Assembly (NCBI GenBank): GCA_032718475.1
Contig: JAUCBJ010001254.1
Location: forward strand, 1-64,000
DNA from: Nemertoderma westbladi
Lineage: Eukaryota > Xenacoelomorpha > Nemertodermatida > Nemertodermatidae
Direction: 5' to 3'
DNA: 64,000 bases
Both the position numbers and the translations under genes were made by a program. Below are positions 30,744 to 41,955 of the stretch, piece by piece (within the stretch, counting starts at the first letter, position 1; each line of letters opens with the position of its first letter). A model generated the notes under the pieces. The model did not search any database. It saw nothing but the letters and a program-made list of their open reading frames with translations, and was not told the DNA's origin.

Positions 30744-33187
30744 TTTGGTAGTTGTAAGTCAAGTAAAGTGAGTGTCAAAGTATCAAACTTACCGTATTTA
30801 TATCTAAACGGTATTAATTACAGTCATATAAAATGGATAATGGCAAATGGATAAAATTAGCCTAGCGGCCAATTTTACAACAAATAAATGTCACGGAGTA
30901 AGTATATAATAAAATTAGCCTACCGGCCAATTTTATAACAAATAAAATCGGATAACGATATACGTTATCAAAAAGGTAGATTAAACACAAATAATACAGA
31001 CTAATTCAGCAATAAACAAAGAAATCGTACGGAATGCATAAATACTTGAGACAGTGGAACCCACAATAATTTTAACTAATACGGTAATGCCTAACTGATT
31101 TATGCAACTTTTCGAACTCACCCCCTCCAATGATTCTCCAGAAAAACAGATTCCCAGATACAAACCGGACGTGAACCTTTCCGTTTCCAGCGTTGTGGAC
31201 GAAGTGCGATTTTCCCAACCAAAATTGTTGAGTTATCTATCTCCCAAACTTGCGAAACACGGTCTTGCTCTCGTTACAGTCTAGAAATGAGCTCTGAATC
31301 CTGAAAAACAAAAGAGTTCGGTTTTACTTTTACGAAAATTTTGTACCGGTACAATATGGTATTTAAACCCTTTTTAAACACCGGTATTCAATTCCAAATA
31401 TTTTACACGCGGTTCAAATCAAAATTTTATTTCAAAATACTAGCACTTAGCTAATCAAATACAAATTTTACCTCAAAATACAAAATTTCAAATAATTTTA
31501 GTCCTACTGATCCGTAGTTCAGTAAAACATATTCCTACTGTGCGAAGAGACGTACCTGATATCCTGCAATATCTTACTGTAAAGTTTGTAAATCAAAACA
31601 TAATCCGACCTTCTCACCAAAACAGTAAACTCTAAGCAAGCAAATCGATTGCAGTATCGGTCTCTTATAACCGGTGAGGCAGAAAACAGTCTACGAACGG
31701 ACAAACTTCGATGAAACAAAATCCCGCGCAGCGAATCCTAAAATCGGGCTGACTCACTGACGGACTAAGGGCGCTCGTATACTTTGCCGCGGTGTGATTT
31801 ATATGGGTGAGAGATAGAGGCGCTAGCTAGATGTCTTACTAGCGGGCAAAGTGCAGTATGGACAAAAATTATTTTATATATTTTGAGGTGTAAATAATTT
31901 CTAACGCGTGTGTGTCTTGATTCTAACAGTCAAAATCAGTTTTAGATCCTTCATATATATAATTACTGGGTCCGGTGTACATTTTACAAATATTCTAATT
32001 TTATAGCTTGTAGGTCCAATACTCACGAATGATGAGGCTCCTTCCCCTTTTGTGTATTTCCAGGACTCAAATTCAGGCATAAGGTTAATACTACGCCCAG
32101 AATTCGGCAATTTAATTTACCAGGTCCCTAATACTAAGAAGAAATGTGTTAGTTTACTACAGTAGGCGTACAGTTACAAATAGCTAGCCTGGTGTTCTAT
32201 CTTGAATTTTGGTTGCCTAGGTGGGCACGGCAACTCCCTATCAGAATGTCGGCGGGGACACGGTAGATGTTAGTATCCCTAATAGCCTCAATTTATATGC
32301 ACCTAGCAGTAAACTGCCTTACCGCCTGAACGGTACAATCCCAATTCAGGTAAAAACACAGTAACCCTTCCTGGCCTACAAGTTCTAATGCAAATGGACA
32401 CCGTTGCACTACAAACAAGCCACCGACGCACCTATACCTGGCAAATGAGTTAGGCGTACAGCTTGCTGCACCCTAATAATGTGTATGCCTTGTACTGGTG
32501 TGCCTGTGTTCTATCTGTGTACTAGTATCTCTCTGCCTGATCTCCTCCTCCCCCGTAGGAATATGAAGGTCTACTGTGGGTTTTTCTGAATTAAGACAGT
32601 ACAGTCCCTAAATGTAATTTTAGCGCACAGCGTGTCAGTACCTCTACCTTCGATCTTAGGTCTTACACTTAGGTAACGAGGCATCGAACGCTGTCTAACC
32701 TTTCAGGCGATGGGCGAATAACTAAGAATGGGTATTGCGGGTTGTCTCCTTTCTACATTCCTCCGATGTTCCCGTCTATTGCCGCGGTCCGCTGTCTAGC
32801 CAGCCATCTGTCTCTCAGTGGTGTTCACCATGGTGAAACATAGTAAAAGCAGATGTAACAAATACTTTCTAACTTTATTACAAATAAACGATAACTAATA
32901 TACAATAAATCGAATGTAACAAGTGAATGAAGATATATAACTAATGAACAAAATCGCACCTTTTATAGCAAATTAGTGCTGCTAACAATCTAGATAAATC
33001 TCGATTGTTCTATGAGTTCTACTAGGTTTTTAAAGATAATCATTGGTCCAGCAAACACGTACGTATCTTACACGACATTGGTTGCTATCTAATAACTGCA
33101 ATCGCATTGGTTAATCTACCTTAAGCAGATACAATTAAATCGTAGCGGTTAATTCAAATGAGTTGAAACTTAGCACAAAAAATAATT
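30744..33187. other. non-coding DNA, possible leader of element U
   Basis: No sustained coding frame. A 58-bp direct duplication (AAAATTAGCCTA(G/C)CGGCCAATTTTA at about 30852 and 30910) lies just upstream of the U gag. The rest is unique AT-rich sequence. Confidence 0.45.
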
Positions 33188-33265
33188 CACACTTGCAAGG
33201 ATTCGAACACGATACCTACTACACGATTTTCTAACGCTTAACCGACTGAGCTACTGAACCACTTG
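33188..33265 (-). repeat. tRNA-like sequence (SINE head or tRNA relic)
   Basis: The minus strand carries TAGCTCAGTCGG (A-box-like) and, 44 nt on, GTTCGAATCC (B box), the internal RNA polymerase III promoter. Acceptor and T stems do not pair well, so it is not a functional tRNA gene. Confidence 0.5.
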
Positions 33266-33512
33266 AATAATCGTTGCACAAATAGATATAGTAAATACGA
33301 ATGAGGACTTAATGTAATCTTTATAGCAAATTAATTCGAATGAAATAAAATTTTGAAAATCCACGGCTTTTATGAGGATATAATTCTATATGTTTATTTG
33401 TTGTGTATTTTTATTTTTTTTGTATCAATTCTGCAATTTTACGGAGTTGTTTTATAGATTAACTTAAACAAAAAAGGAAGAGCGGAGCTAACAGAAGGGC
33501 CAAGCTAAATCT
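33266..33512. other. AT-rich spacer
   Basis: No feature seen. Confidence 0.3.
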
Positions 33513-33715
33513 CTGAATGGTCCAACTGGTTGACCAAAGAGGTGGGTTACACTGAATGGTCCAACTGGTGGACCGATGAGGTGGGTTACACTGAATGGTC
33601 CAACTGGTGGACCGATGAGGTGGGTTACACTGAATGGTCCAACTGGTTGACCAAGGAGGTGGGTTACACTGAATGGTCCAACTGGTGGACCAAGGAGGTG
33701 GGTTACACTAAAAGG
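33513..33715. repeat. 39-bp minisatellite
   Basis: Five copies of TGAATGGTCCAACTGGTGGACC plus (A/G)A(G/T)GAGGTGGGTTACAC. One plus frame is open through all copies (EWSNWWTDEVGYT), because 39 is divisible by three. I see no sign that it is a gene. Confidence 0.9.
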
Positions 33716-34140
33716 TTGATGTTCGTTCAGCTTTATATTTCACAAAAATTGAAAAGAGAAGATGTAATCGGGCAATGCATCCTTTGCATACGACAACAGT
33801 AGTGCCGAAAGTAATTACGACTGTCTTATTCTATTCATTGAGCCGAGCCTCAAAGGAATGCTGCGAGGTATTATCAATCGACTAATTGGTTACCAGAGAT
33901 TACGTATCATGGGACAGATCCGTCGCTAGTATGACTGCTATCAAGTTATCAAGAGTTATCTGATTTTAGAATGAATTAATTATAATTTATTTATTATATA
34001 AGCTTTACATATCAGCGGGTAATGTTAATTGTGAAAATTTAAGTACTTGTAAAATGGCAATTGCGTAAATTAAAGAGATTTTGCTCTGATAAATAAATCT
34101 TGTTGTATTATAAAAACACAATGTCAAATAGAATTAACAA

Positions 34141-34590
34141 TTATATATATTATATACACAATGACCCGTAATATAGTGTCATTTTCTGATGACACGGACC
34201 CCCCCCCCCCCCCCCCCCCCCAAATTTTTCTACAAATCTTTATCATATTGCTTGAAATTTGAAACACAACTAGTTCAACTCACCGTGGTTGTTACCATGA
34301 AGCCGGAATTTTCGATTTCGCCTTTAAATTTTATTTATAAGCGTTTTAAAAAAGTGTCTTTTGCGAAATCGCACCCTCTGTATCATTGCCATTCTTCACT
34401 TTAGTCGTAATTTTTTCTTATCATTAGAAAGCTTGCGTTGCAAGGATTCCAAATATGTAGCAATATTTGAATTTCGTTGAGAAACAGCTGAGATATAGGC
34501 GTTCAAAGATTGCAAGAATTATTGTCACTATTGGCAGAAAAATGACACTATATTACGTGTCATGGTGTATATATATTATATATATGTATA
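34141..34590. mobile_element. MITE-like element with poly-C tract
   Basis: ATGACCCGTAATATAGTGTCATTTTCTG near the left end recurs inverted near the right end (CAGAAAAATGACACTATATTACGTGTCAT), both flanked by TA-rich runs. The total is about 450 bp. A 23-nt C run (34199-34221) adjoins the left TIR. No transposase is present. Confidence 0.65.
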
Positions 34591-34604
34591 TATATTAGAA
34601 TTAC

Positions 34605-35360
34605 CATTTCGCTTCGGATAGTTATAAATCCCGAAAATAACGAAAACAGCGAAATTATCAACGAAACTATCGAAATCATAAAATCTACAAAATCTCGCAT
34701 TCTAATAAGATCGGTATTATTATTAGAAGGCACACTTTACATTTTTTAATTAATAAATTCCGATAATTTCGCCCCATTTTCGACCTTAAAAGTAATTTAA
34801 TACCAAATGCTTGGATGAATAAATTCAGCATCAGCAGGCAGTGGTAGAACCTGGTCAACTGGTGTATTACAAGCATTCTACAGCCTGTAGGGTAAGGTTA
34901 AAGGAACCGGTCTGGTCAGCCGGTACCCTAACCAAACACTGCATACGCATTACGGCGTACTGTACCTTCGCGTTGCAGGTTCACACTGTACAGTGACTGC
35001 CAGGCAAGTGGCGCAGCGCGGCTAGTGTGTATTTGGATTATAATTATATTCTATTATTATATTCTGAGGTTGCAGTCGTGCAGTCGCAATGCAGTATAAC
35101 TGCTAGCAGTAGGCCTACACTCTGACTGTACTGTCCTAATTTGATCGCCATCTTGTGGTGTTTTGACATCATTGGATTACCCCTAATAACCAAGTACTAA
35201 TAATAATAATAATAATAATTGATAATCTAATAATAATACCGATCTGAATGGAAAGTGAGATTTTATTTAAAGTTTTATAATTTCGATATTTTCGTTAATA
35301 ATTTCGTGTTTTTCGTTATTTTCGGGTTTTATAACTATCCTTTCGCTTCGCATTGCTACA
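34605..35360. mobile_element. non-autonomous element with 130-bp imperfect inverted ends
   Basis: TTCGCTTCGGATAGTTATAA and CCCGAAAATAACGAAAACA to GATCGGTATTATTATTAGA at the left (34605-34740) are matched inverted at 35225-35360 with scattered mismatches. The core is non-coding. The size, long TIRs and absence of a gene fit a large MITE or foldback element. Confidence 0.7.
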
Positions 35361-35405
35361 GTAATTAAATATTTTGACTTAAAAGACAAAGTTGAAACTA
35401 CATTT

Positions 35406-36571
35406 TTACAAATTGAATTCTTCAATAACTCTGTCTATCCATATTATCATTTCCGGTTCCCGGATTATCATATTCGAATTCTCCCACATCATCTGAGTTG
35501 TAAATTCTGTTTGTCGTTTTATATCAATTTCTGTCCAATGCAATTTGTTTTCCAGCACAAACCCAATAACCTCTTCCAATTTTTCTATCGGGACATATTG
35601 CACATCTTCTTGACTAAAATGCTTTAGTTTATCATAAATTAGTTCATCGTCTCTCATCATTTGCTTCAATTTTTTCACAACGAAGAAATAACTAATTTTC
35701 ATCTGATTTTCATCGGACCATATATCGAAACTTCTTTTCACGCAGGCTGAATTATCAGAAAGGAATTTTATCATTTGTTGATCGTCTAGATTGTCTTCTA
35801 ATAGTAAAAGTAACTTATCGCAGATGGTACCATGTACATGCTTTGTATTCTCAACTAACATTTTTGTTACATAACTTTCCTGCAATTTATCATATTTATC
35901 AACTTGGGATTTCATTTTATCTTCCAATATATTTACTGCAACATTAACTATAATACCAACCCTCCCCACAAATTGTACTATTTCTGCTTTTGTGTTTTCC
36001 AGATATTCTTTATTTAAATTTCTCAACTCTTCCATTTGTTTTCTCATTTGAATATTAGTTTCCATGACCATTGTCGTTTTATTTTGGATCATTATATTTT
36101 TAACGCAAGCTGTAAGGCTGGCCTTAATTTGGTTACTTCTAAAATTAGGTTGATATAGAGAAGGGAGCCGATCCCGTTCTTCTTGAAACAGAAGCCGTCG
36201 CAACCTCCAGTAGCGATTCACGAGTATCATCTTATTGCAAAAGCGCTTATTATCAGAATAATAATGAAATTCTACTCGAATCCCCTCTCCATGCCAACCA
36301 TTATTATAAATGTCAGTGTATTCACATCTGAATTTCCTTCCGAAATTGGAAGTATCATTTTCGCAGGTGACGAAATGATAATAGTTTTGAGTAACCATAC
36401 TATCCTCATTCACATTCTTGAATATTATTGTTTCTATAGAACTGGCAGATCCCTGTAATTTTTTCGTGATCGTACCATCCTCTGTAATCATGATAGAAAA
36501 TTGTTGTTGATAATTGGGAATATAACGCTGTACCAGTGCAGGCACCCCAGTTACTTTGGGACAATTCACAC
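35406..36571 (-). CDS. unrecognised protein, possibly a terminal exon of a host gene
   Basis: The frame encodes about 388 residues. There is no ATG near its upstream limit: an in-frame TGA lies about 30 bp above. The sequence just before VNCPKVTGVPALVQ ends in TTATCACAG, a good splice acceptor. The first third has alternating hydrophobic residues and several Cys (FVTCEND, KFRCEY, RFCNKM). Residues from about 160 onward are helical, with coiled-coil character (MRKQMEELRNLNKEYLENTK), and the C-terminus is EEFNL. I recognise no family. It is free of stops and surrounded by repeats. It may be a real last exon, a retrocopy or an unclassified element gene. Confidence 0.45.
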
Positions 36572-36662
36572 TGTGATAATGCGGCGTATGATTTCAAACT
36601 ATAGTTCTATCTATATAATTGTTAACTTTCACAAAAAAAACTGCAATTATCCCAGGGCTTCC

Positions 36663-36795
36663 TTCCAAATGCCCATGTGTGGGGTGTAGTGTGAAAAAGA
36701 CACTACACTTACGACACATTTTATGGCTTCTTACACAGACACATGAGTGAGGCCCGCAGTAGCCAACCTAGAGCCACGGACACACCCCACAGACA
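36663..36795. repeat. inverted repeat, about 130 bp
   Basis: CCAAATGCCCATGTGTGGGGTGT and ACACACCCCACAGACATTTGG are inverted copies around a core with a second small stem (GTAGTGT ... ACACTAC). It may belong to the adjacent SINE. Confidence 0.5.
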
Positions 36796-36849
36796 TTTGG
36801 AAAACTTTTTTATAACTTTTTCGTTGGGGACAGCTTAGCAAAGTCGGCA

Positions 36850-36925
36850 ATGAGTTCCAGGTGGGATTGAACTCGTGACCTCAGGGTTGGAAGTCTGACG
36901 CTCTAACCTAATGGATAAGGTAAAG
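36850..36925 (-). repeat. tRNA-derived SINE head
   Basis: The minus strand reads TTAGGTTAGAGCGTCAGAC (A box and anticodon stem), TTCCAACC (loop), then GAGTTCAATCCC (B box), a layout typical of tRNA-derived SINEs. Stems are degenerate and the acceptor does not pair. Confidence 0.6.
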
Positions 36926-37760
36926 GGTAGACCTGGAAATACTACCTGATACCTTGTATGTCCGTAATTTACCTCCTCATGACCTCCCATCTGTCAATAC
37001 CACAATCTGCTGCCATTGTGCTCAACCCTACAGTACCGGGCCGTCAATAACCACACGCTGCAATGAAAGGAAAGGGTAGTATATTGAAACCATGAACCAT
37101 CACGGCCATAATGATTAATTACACACTCTAACTATTTAGGTAGGACAGTTACACCCATAGAGAAATGCGAGCGGTATATATTTTTCGGCTAGAGTTCCGT
37201 AAAGTACTACATTTTTAAAACTTTAAATCATTGTTACTAGGGCAACGTTGAAGAGTTCTAGAACAATAGAAAAGTATTACATATTATTCTAGAACATAAA
37301 TCAAATTAAAAATGTAATGTTCTAGAACATTTTTAATTTCAAAATAGCTAGTAAATTAATAAAAATTTATTTTTAAATAAATTTCTGAATACATTTAAAT
37401 AAATATTGATCATTATAGTGTTTGTATACCGATATAACTGATTAGTTTATATATTTCCATTGGGTATTTTGTTGGCCTTTAAAATCTCATGGAATCCGTT
37501 CAATTATCCTTTTCTTATCTGTCGCGCCTCTATATGTTATTCTGTCAGATTTTAGGATAATTTATCTTCATAGTTAATGCACTCATAAGACATAGCTCTG
37601 GCGTCGTATATATTTATATTATTTTTGCACGTACCTGTCTTTTAAATGCCTTAATTTGACTTGTGCATTTCGTACCCCAAAAAGGATTGAATAATCTTTT
37701 TAATCACTGGCAATTTTAAATTTGAAAAATAACTAGCTATATTTTCTAGAACATTATATT
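36926..37760. other. AT-rich non-coding DNA
   Basis: No gene seen. The palindrome GTTCTAGAAC or ATTCTAGAAC occurs several times (about 37254-37330 and 37745). Confidence 0.4.
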
Positions 37761-38062
37761 TGTAATGGGATCCGAGTTGGCAAGAGATCCCGACCGGTAT
37801 TTGTGTCGTGGTTGATACGCGTCGCCGCGTCCGCTAATGTGGTTTTCACTGAAGGCTTGGGGCTGAAAGGCCGAAGGCCGGTATAATAAAGTTCTGAGTT
37901 TAAAGCTTGTGGATATTGATAATCTCTGATGTATGAGTACCGGTAATATAGCACAATCAGTATTGTACAGTGACAGCAGTACCGACGACGGTTTAAACCG
38001 TTTAACATCTACTCTGAATATTAGTAAACTGAATCATAATTAACACTGGATAACATCATCCA
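37761..38062 (-). mobile_element. truncated LTR of relic W
   Basis: Starts TGTAATGGGATCCGAGTTGGCA and follows the first 300 bp of the W LTR at 62829 (ACGCGTCGCCGC, GGCTGAAAGGCCGAAGGCC), then breaks straight into gag sequence. The remaining LTR and the rest of the element body are deleted. Confidence 0.75.
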
Positions 38063-38455
38063 TCCCACTAACTTAATCCCCCGCGCATCTACTAGATAAG
38101 GCCCTATGTACACTACACCATATGGCATTATCCCCGTTCACCACAATTCAAACAGTTCTGTGGCGACCTCTCTCGCCCTCTCATTCACCAATTCGCCCTT
38201 CCCAAATCGGACTAAGTAGTGAAAATGTTTATTGCACTCACCGAGTCTGTGGCATAACTTGGGCTTGTCTACCTTTCCTCCTTTCTTGGCGTCATTGGGG
38301 ATCTTTCTCGTGGCGATGTACCCACATCGTAGGTGATCGCTCGTCCCAACGTCCTCCTCCTGAACTTTCTAACCTCCTCTCCTCGCCTGGCGTGGCACCG
38401 TCGGCCCCACCATTGCTGTTCTGGTGGGCCACTCGCCGCCTGTAGCCACTGGTTG
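38063..38455 (-). pseudogene. V-family gag fragment, left of Z (relic W)
   Basis: The minus-strand frame contains LVRFGKGELVNERAREVATELFELW and VYIGPYLVDARGIK. These match the V1 gag blocks RELAETRAHEIAGELFELW and VYIGPYLVDARGVK. At least two in-frame stops occur. It continues across the Z insertion into 62549-62766 in the same phase. Confidence 0.75.
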
Positions 38456-39632
38456 TATAAAGGCTTTTGCGGATCTAGCTAGTTATTTTCCCCGCAAAGT
38501 ACTCTGTAGGTGTTTTAAAGGACATAAAAAGCCGTTTCCTTACTGTACCGGTGTTTTAGTGGACATAAAAAGCCATTTCTTCTGTATGTGTACTTTAGCG
38601 GACATAACTAGCGATTTTATGTCGCAATAAGCCAAAATCCTCTTGATACAGTGTAGTTACGATGACGACATCTATCAGCTGATATGTACAGGTACACGTG
38701 TAATTTTTCCCTTGTTCTTTGTTCGGTCGACCAATCAGAGCGATTTTCTTTGTGTTGGACAGTGCATATATAAACTCACGCAATTCAGTCAGTATGTATC
38801 TTTCTAAGCCCAGAACACCGGCTTAGGATTCTTCTGTACTTCTGTGGAAGTTTCAGACTTTAGCCAAACATTAGAACGGCTTTGATCATAGAAACGTATA
38901 ACTGTTATCCTGCCATACCTGGCATACCAGACTCACCTAACCTTTCACCGCATTATTTTACTGCTATTTGCTGTCGATTATTAATTGTTAGAAGTTGATT
39001 GATATGTTGTTATATTTGGAGAATATCGATGAATAATCATAAAACCCCAATCTTCTTGATATACTGAAGGTTAGAGAGACCGGTTACATATAGCAATTGC
39101 GACTTACATTAAAGTGGTTTTGGAGTGAATCTAATGCTATTTAATAGGCCCTACATGTGTCGGTTGCTATTCTCCTTATGTATGATCAAATTCAGTGAAG
39201 GTCGGCAGATCAGTGTGCAGCAGTGTGAGGTAGTGTGCATGAGTGTGACAGGTAACAAAGCATTTCCTAAAGAATGCGCCTTATACGTAAATCATTAGCC
39301 ATCCTGTTGTGCTTAGTGTAAGTCATAACTCTGTTTACATACTTAGAGCGCCACGTCCTAAAGGAACTGTTGATATTTCCCGAAAGTGAATAATATTTGT
39401 CAGAGATTATATATTAACGATCAATCGAATAATACAGTAGGCCTACACCGCAATAAGGTCAGAGCTTCCGAATCCAGTCTCCCGGGTATATCCAGCGGGT
39501 GAATGGTCGCGCATAGGCTGGCTTCGGCTAATGTAGTGTATCCAATACTCGTCATAGGCTAAAGTCGATTTATAACCTAGAAGACACCTAAATTTGGAAG
39601 GTTAAACTGCTAAAGGTCTGAAAGCGCGAACA
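38456..39632 (+). mobile_element. 5' LTR of element Z
   Basis: 1177 bp, TATAAAGGCTTTTGCGG to GCGCGAACA. The expected TG start has become TA. It differs from the 3' LTR at roughly nine positions plus a 6-bp indel (GTACAG). The 5-bp target copy GGTTG precedes it (38451-38455). A CCAAT box (38731), TATATAAA (38767) and TTCAGTCAGT initiator (about 38785) form a recognisable RNA polymerase II promoter. Confidence 0.9.
38731..38795 (+). promoter_or_regulatory. LTR promoter: CCAAT, TATA box, initiator
   Basis: CCAATCAGAG at 38731, CATATATAAAC at 38765, and TCAGTCAGT at 38786, spaced as in a TATA-plus-Inr core promoter. The same set is present in the 3' LTR near 61648-61710. Confidence 0.55.
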
Positions 39633-41955
39633 ATAACAGTTATTAATTCTGATTGCAGTGTAGGCAATAAATACAGTTTACTATTGTTCTGGTAAGAACA
39701 ATAACAGTTATAGGATCTTTATTGCGACGTAGGCAATAAAGACTAAAGTACCAGTCGATCGGTAACTAGTAGGCCTAACTACCTAACCACCCGAACCGGT
39801 ACTTACAGCAGTACAGGTACCAGTATTATTTCGATTGTGATATATTGTATATTGTAGGCTGTTAGGGGATTAGGGATTGATCACCCCTTATTCCTTTGTA
39901 TGGTTTACTTATTTCTGTCAGTTTTATTTATTTGTAGGTTAATATTGAGCAGAAGACGTGTAAGCCTGCTCAGATTGTACAGATAATTTGTAGGCTGGAC
40001 TGTTGTCTGACTGTTGTTAAGTCTGAAGGGATTGCAGTGTGTGTAGAGTGTATGTCCGATAAAGTACTAGTTAGGAAAGTGGTGGGCATCCAGTGCTGTA
40101 AGGTAAATCCCCGTGAAAGAATAAGTCGTACTACTCGGTTAGAACGCATACTAACTAACCATTTCGGAGTCTGCATATACTGTAGTTTGTTTAGGCTTGA
40201 TAGTAGTCTGCCAGCGTTTGGTCTGTATTTTGTTTGTGTAGTCTGTACGGGTAGCGTAATATTTCTTATTTAGATAATTTGTAGGCTGGATTGTTGCCTG
40301 GCTGTTGTTAGGTCTGAAGAGATTGCGGTGTGTGTAGAGTGTATGTCCGATAAAGTACTAGTTAGGAACGTAGGGGCTTCCAGTGCTGTGAGGTAAATCC
40401 CCCCGAAAGAATAAGTCGTACTACTCGGTTAGAACGCATACTAACTAACCATTTCGGAGTCTGCATATACTGTAGTTTGTTTAGGCTTGATAGTAGTCTG
40501 CCAGCGTTTGGTCTGTATTTTGTTTGAGTAGTCTGTACGCGTAGCGTAATATTTATTATTCAGAGTTTATGCGATTATTCGCAACATTCATACCCCAAGT
40601 TTATTCCTACAGTAATTGTGCTTGTTATAAACCCATAATATTTCCCCTGAACAAACCCATAATATTACACCTTGTTATACATACCGTTATAGTTAAATTA
40701 ACCCCGGTACTACATCAGGGCTGTTTGGCGTAGGTAAAGACTGGAGATTTTATGCTTTGGTCACTCCGGCAGATACCGTGGTTCCTTTAGCTGTACAAGT
40801 ATTTCTAACTGCTGGTTATTTGTTGTATAAGTACTTGTACCTAATTTAGGGTTTAGTGTACAGTGCTTTCCGAAAGTAATTAGTATGTAGGCAGTATATT
40901 TGTGTTGTAAAGTGGTTAATAGGCACGTTGGCTCTGGTAGGCCGCGGTAATTAACTTCTAGGTAGGAACACTCCGTGAAACATAACGTAGTACTTATAGC
41001 GATACGGCTATAAGTCGTCAGACGGTGGTATTTTTCCTATCTGGACAACGCAGTATATTTACTACTGCTTTGTTATTTTCAAATACCGTAGAATCCTGTC
41101 TGTTAGTAATAACCAGATATTCTAACCCTTTGTTAGGCTGGTTTGTAGACTTCTTGTAAAATTACCCTAAAAATTTCGTACGTGTAATTTTTGTGTTTGT
41201 TTAGAGATTGTAATCTCACCCCGAATTGTACGTAATTTGTAGTATTAAGTAACTTAGGTAAATTAGAATTATTTGTTTTAGTGTCCAACAAGTAGCACTT
41301 CACTGAGAGCGTACAGCTTCTGTGCGGTGACTCTTCCCCAGAAATAATAACATTTATTTCAAATATTGACAAAAACCCATTAAACGGGTATATATATATT
41401 ATAAATCAACTCAAACCGATTTATAAAATAGTAGGCCTGTCATACAACAATTAGGTCTTAATATCAGTTGGACTACCTACTGCTTAAATAACGGTAATAA
41501 GGTAAAGTAAAGTAACCAAGTAACCCCTAAAATTCAGAAATTCAATTATTCTAAAATAATTGACATACCGGTATTTACAATAGGCTTATTATATTTATTT
41601 CTATAAATTTGAGCTGAAATTATATACCGCTATTCTGTAATTAATTATAGTCCATAATTATACTTATATATACTATAAGTGTAAGCTGTATACCGGTATT
41701 CACGATAGGCTTATTATATATTTCTATATATTTGTGCTGAAATTATATACCGGTATTCTGTGACAAACCTAGTCTGTAATAATACTTATATATACTATAA
41801 GTGTATACCGGTACTCTAATATATTATATATATATCACGTTACACTGAGTAACAGTATCGGTAATTAATTAATTACTAGGCTAACAGTTGATACTGAATT
41901 ACTAGACTTGCTTTAACTGTAATATAGCAGTAGGCATTCAACTGTACCAACAAAC
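39633..41955 (+). other. 2.3-kb leader of Z with internal tandem duplications
   Basis: Non-coding. A duplication of about 295 bp covers 39981-40275 and 40276-40565 (GATAATTTGTAGGCTGGA start). A second set of about 120-bp repeats, with TATACCGGTATTC and TATATACTATAAGTGTA, covers 41560-41830. The same arrangement occurs inverted in Y. Confidence 0.8.

Noticed and set aside
33188-33265. Functional tRNA gene
   Set aside because: A and B boxes are present but acceptor and T stems do not pair; better a SINE head or relic. The same applies to 36850-36925.
37250-37330. Heat-shock elements (TTCTAGAA repeats)
   Set aside because: The palindromes lie in AT-rich DNA with no gene nearby and are not arranged as contiguous nGAAn arrays.
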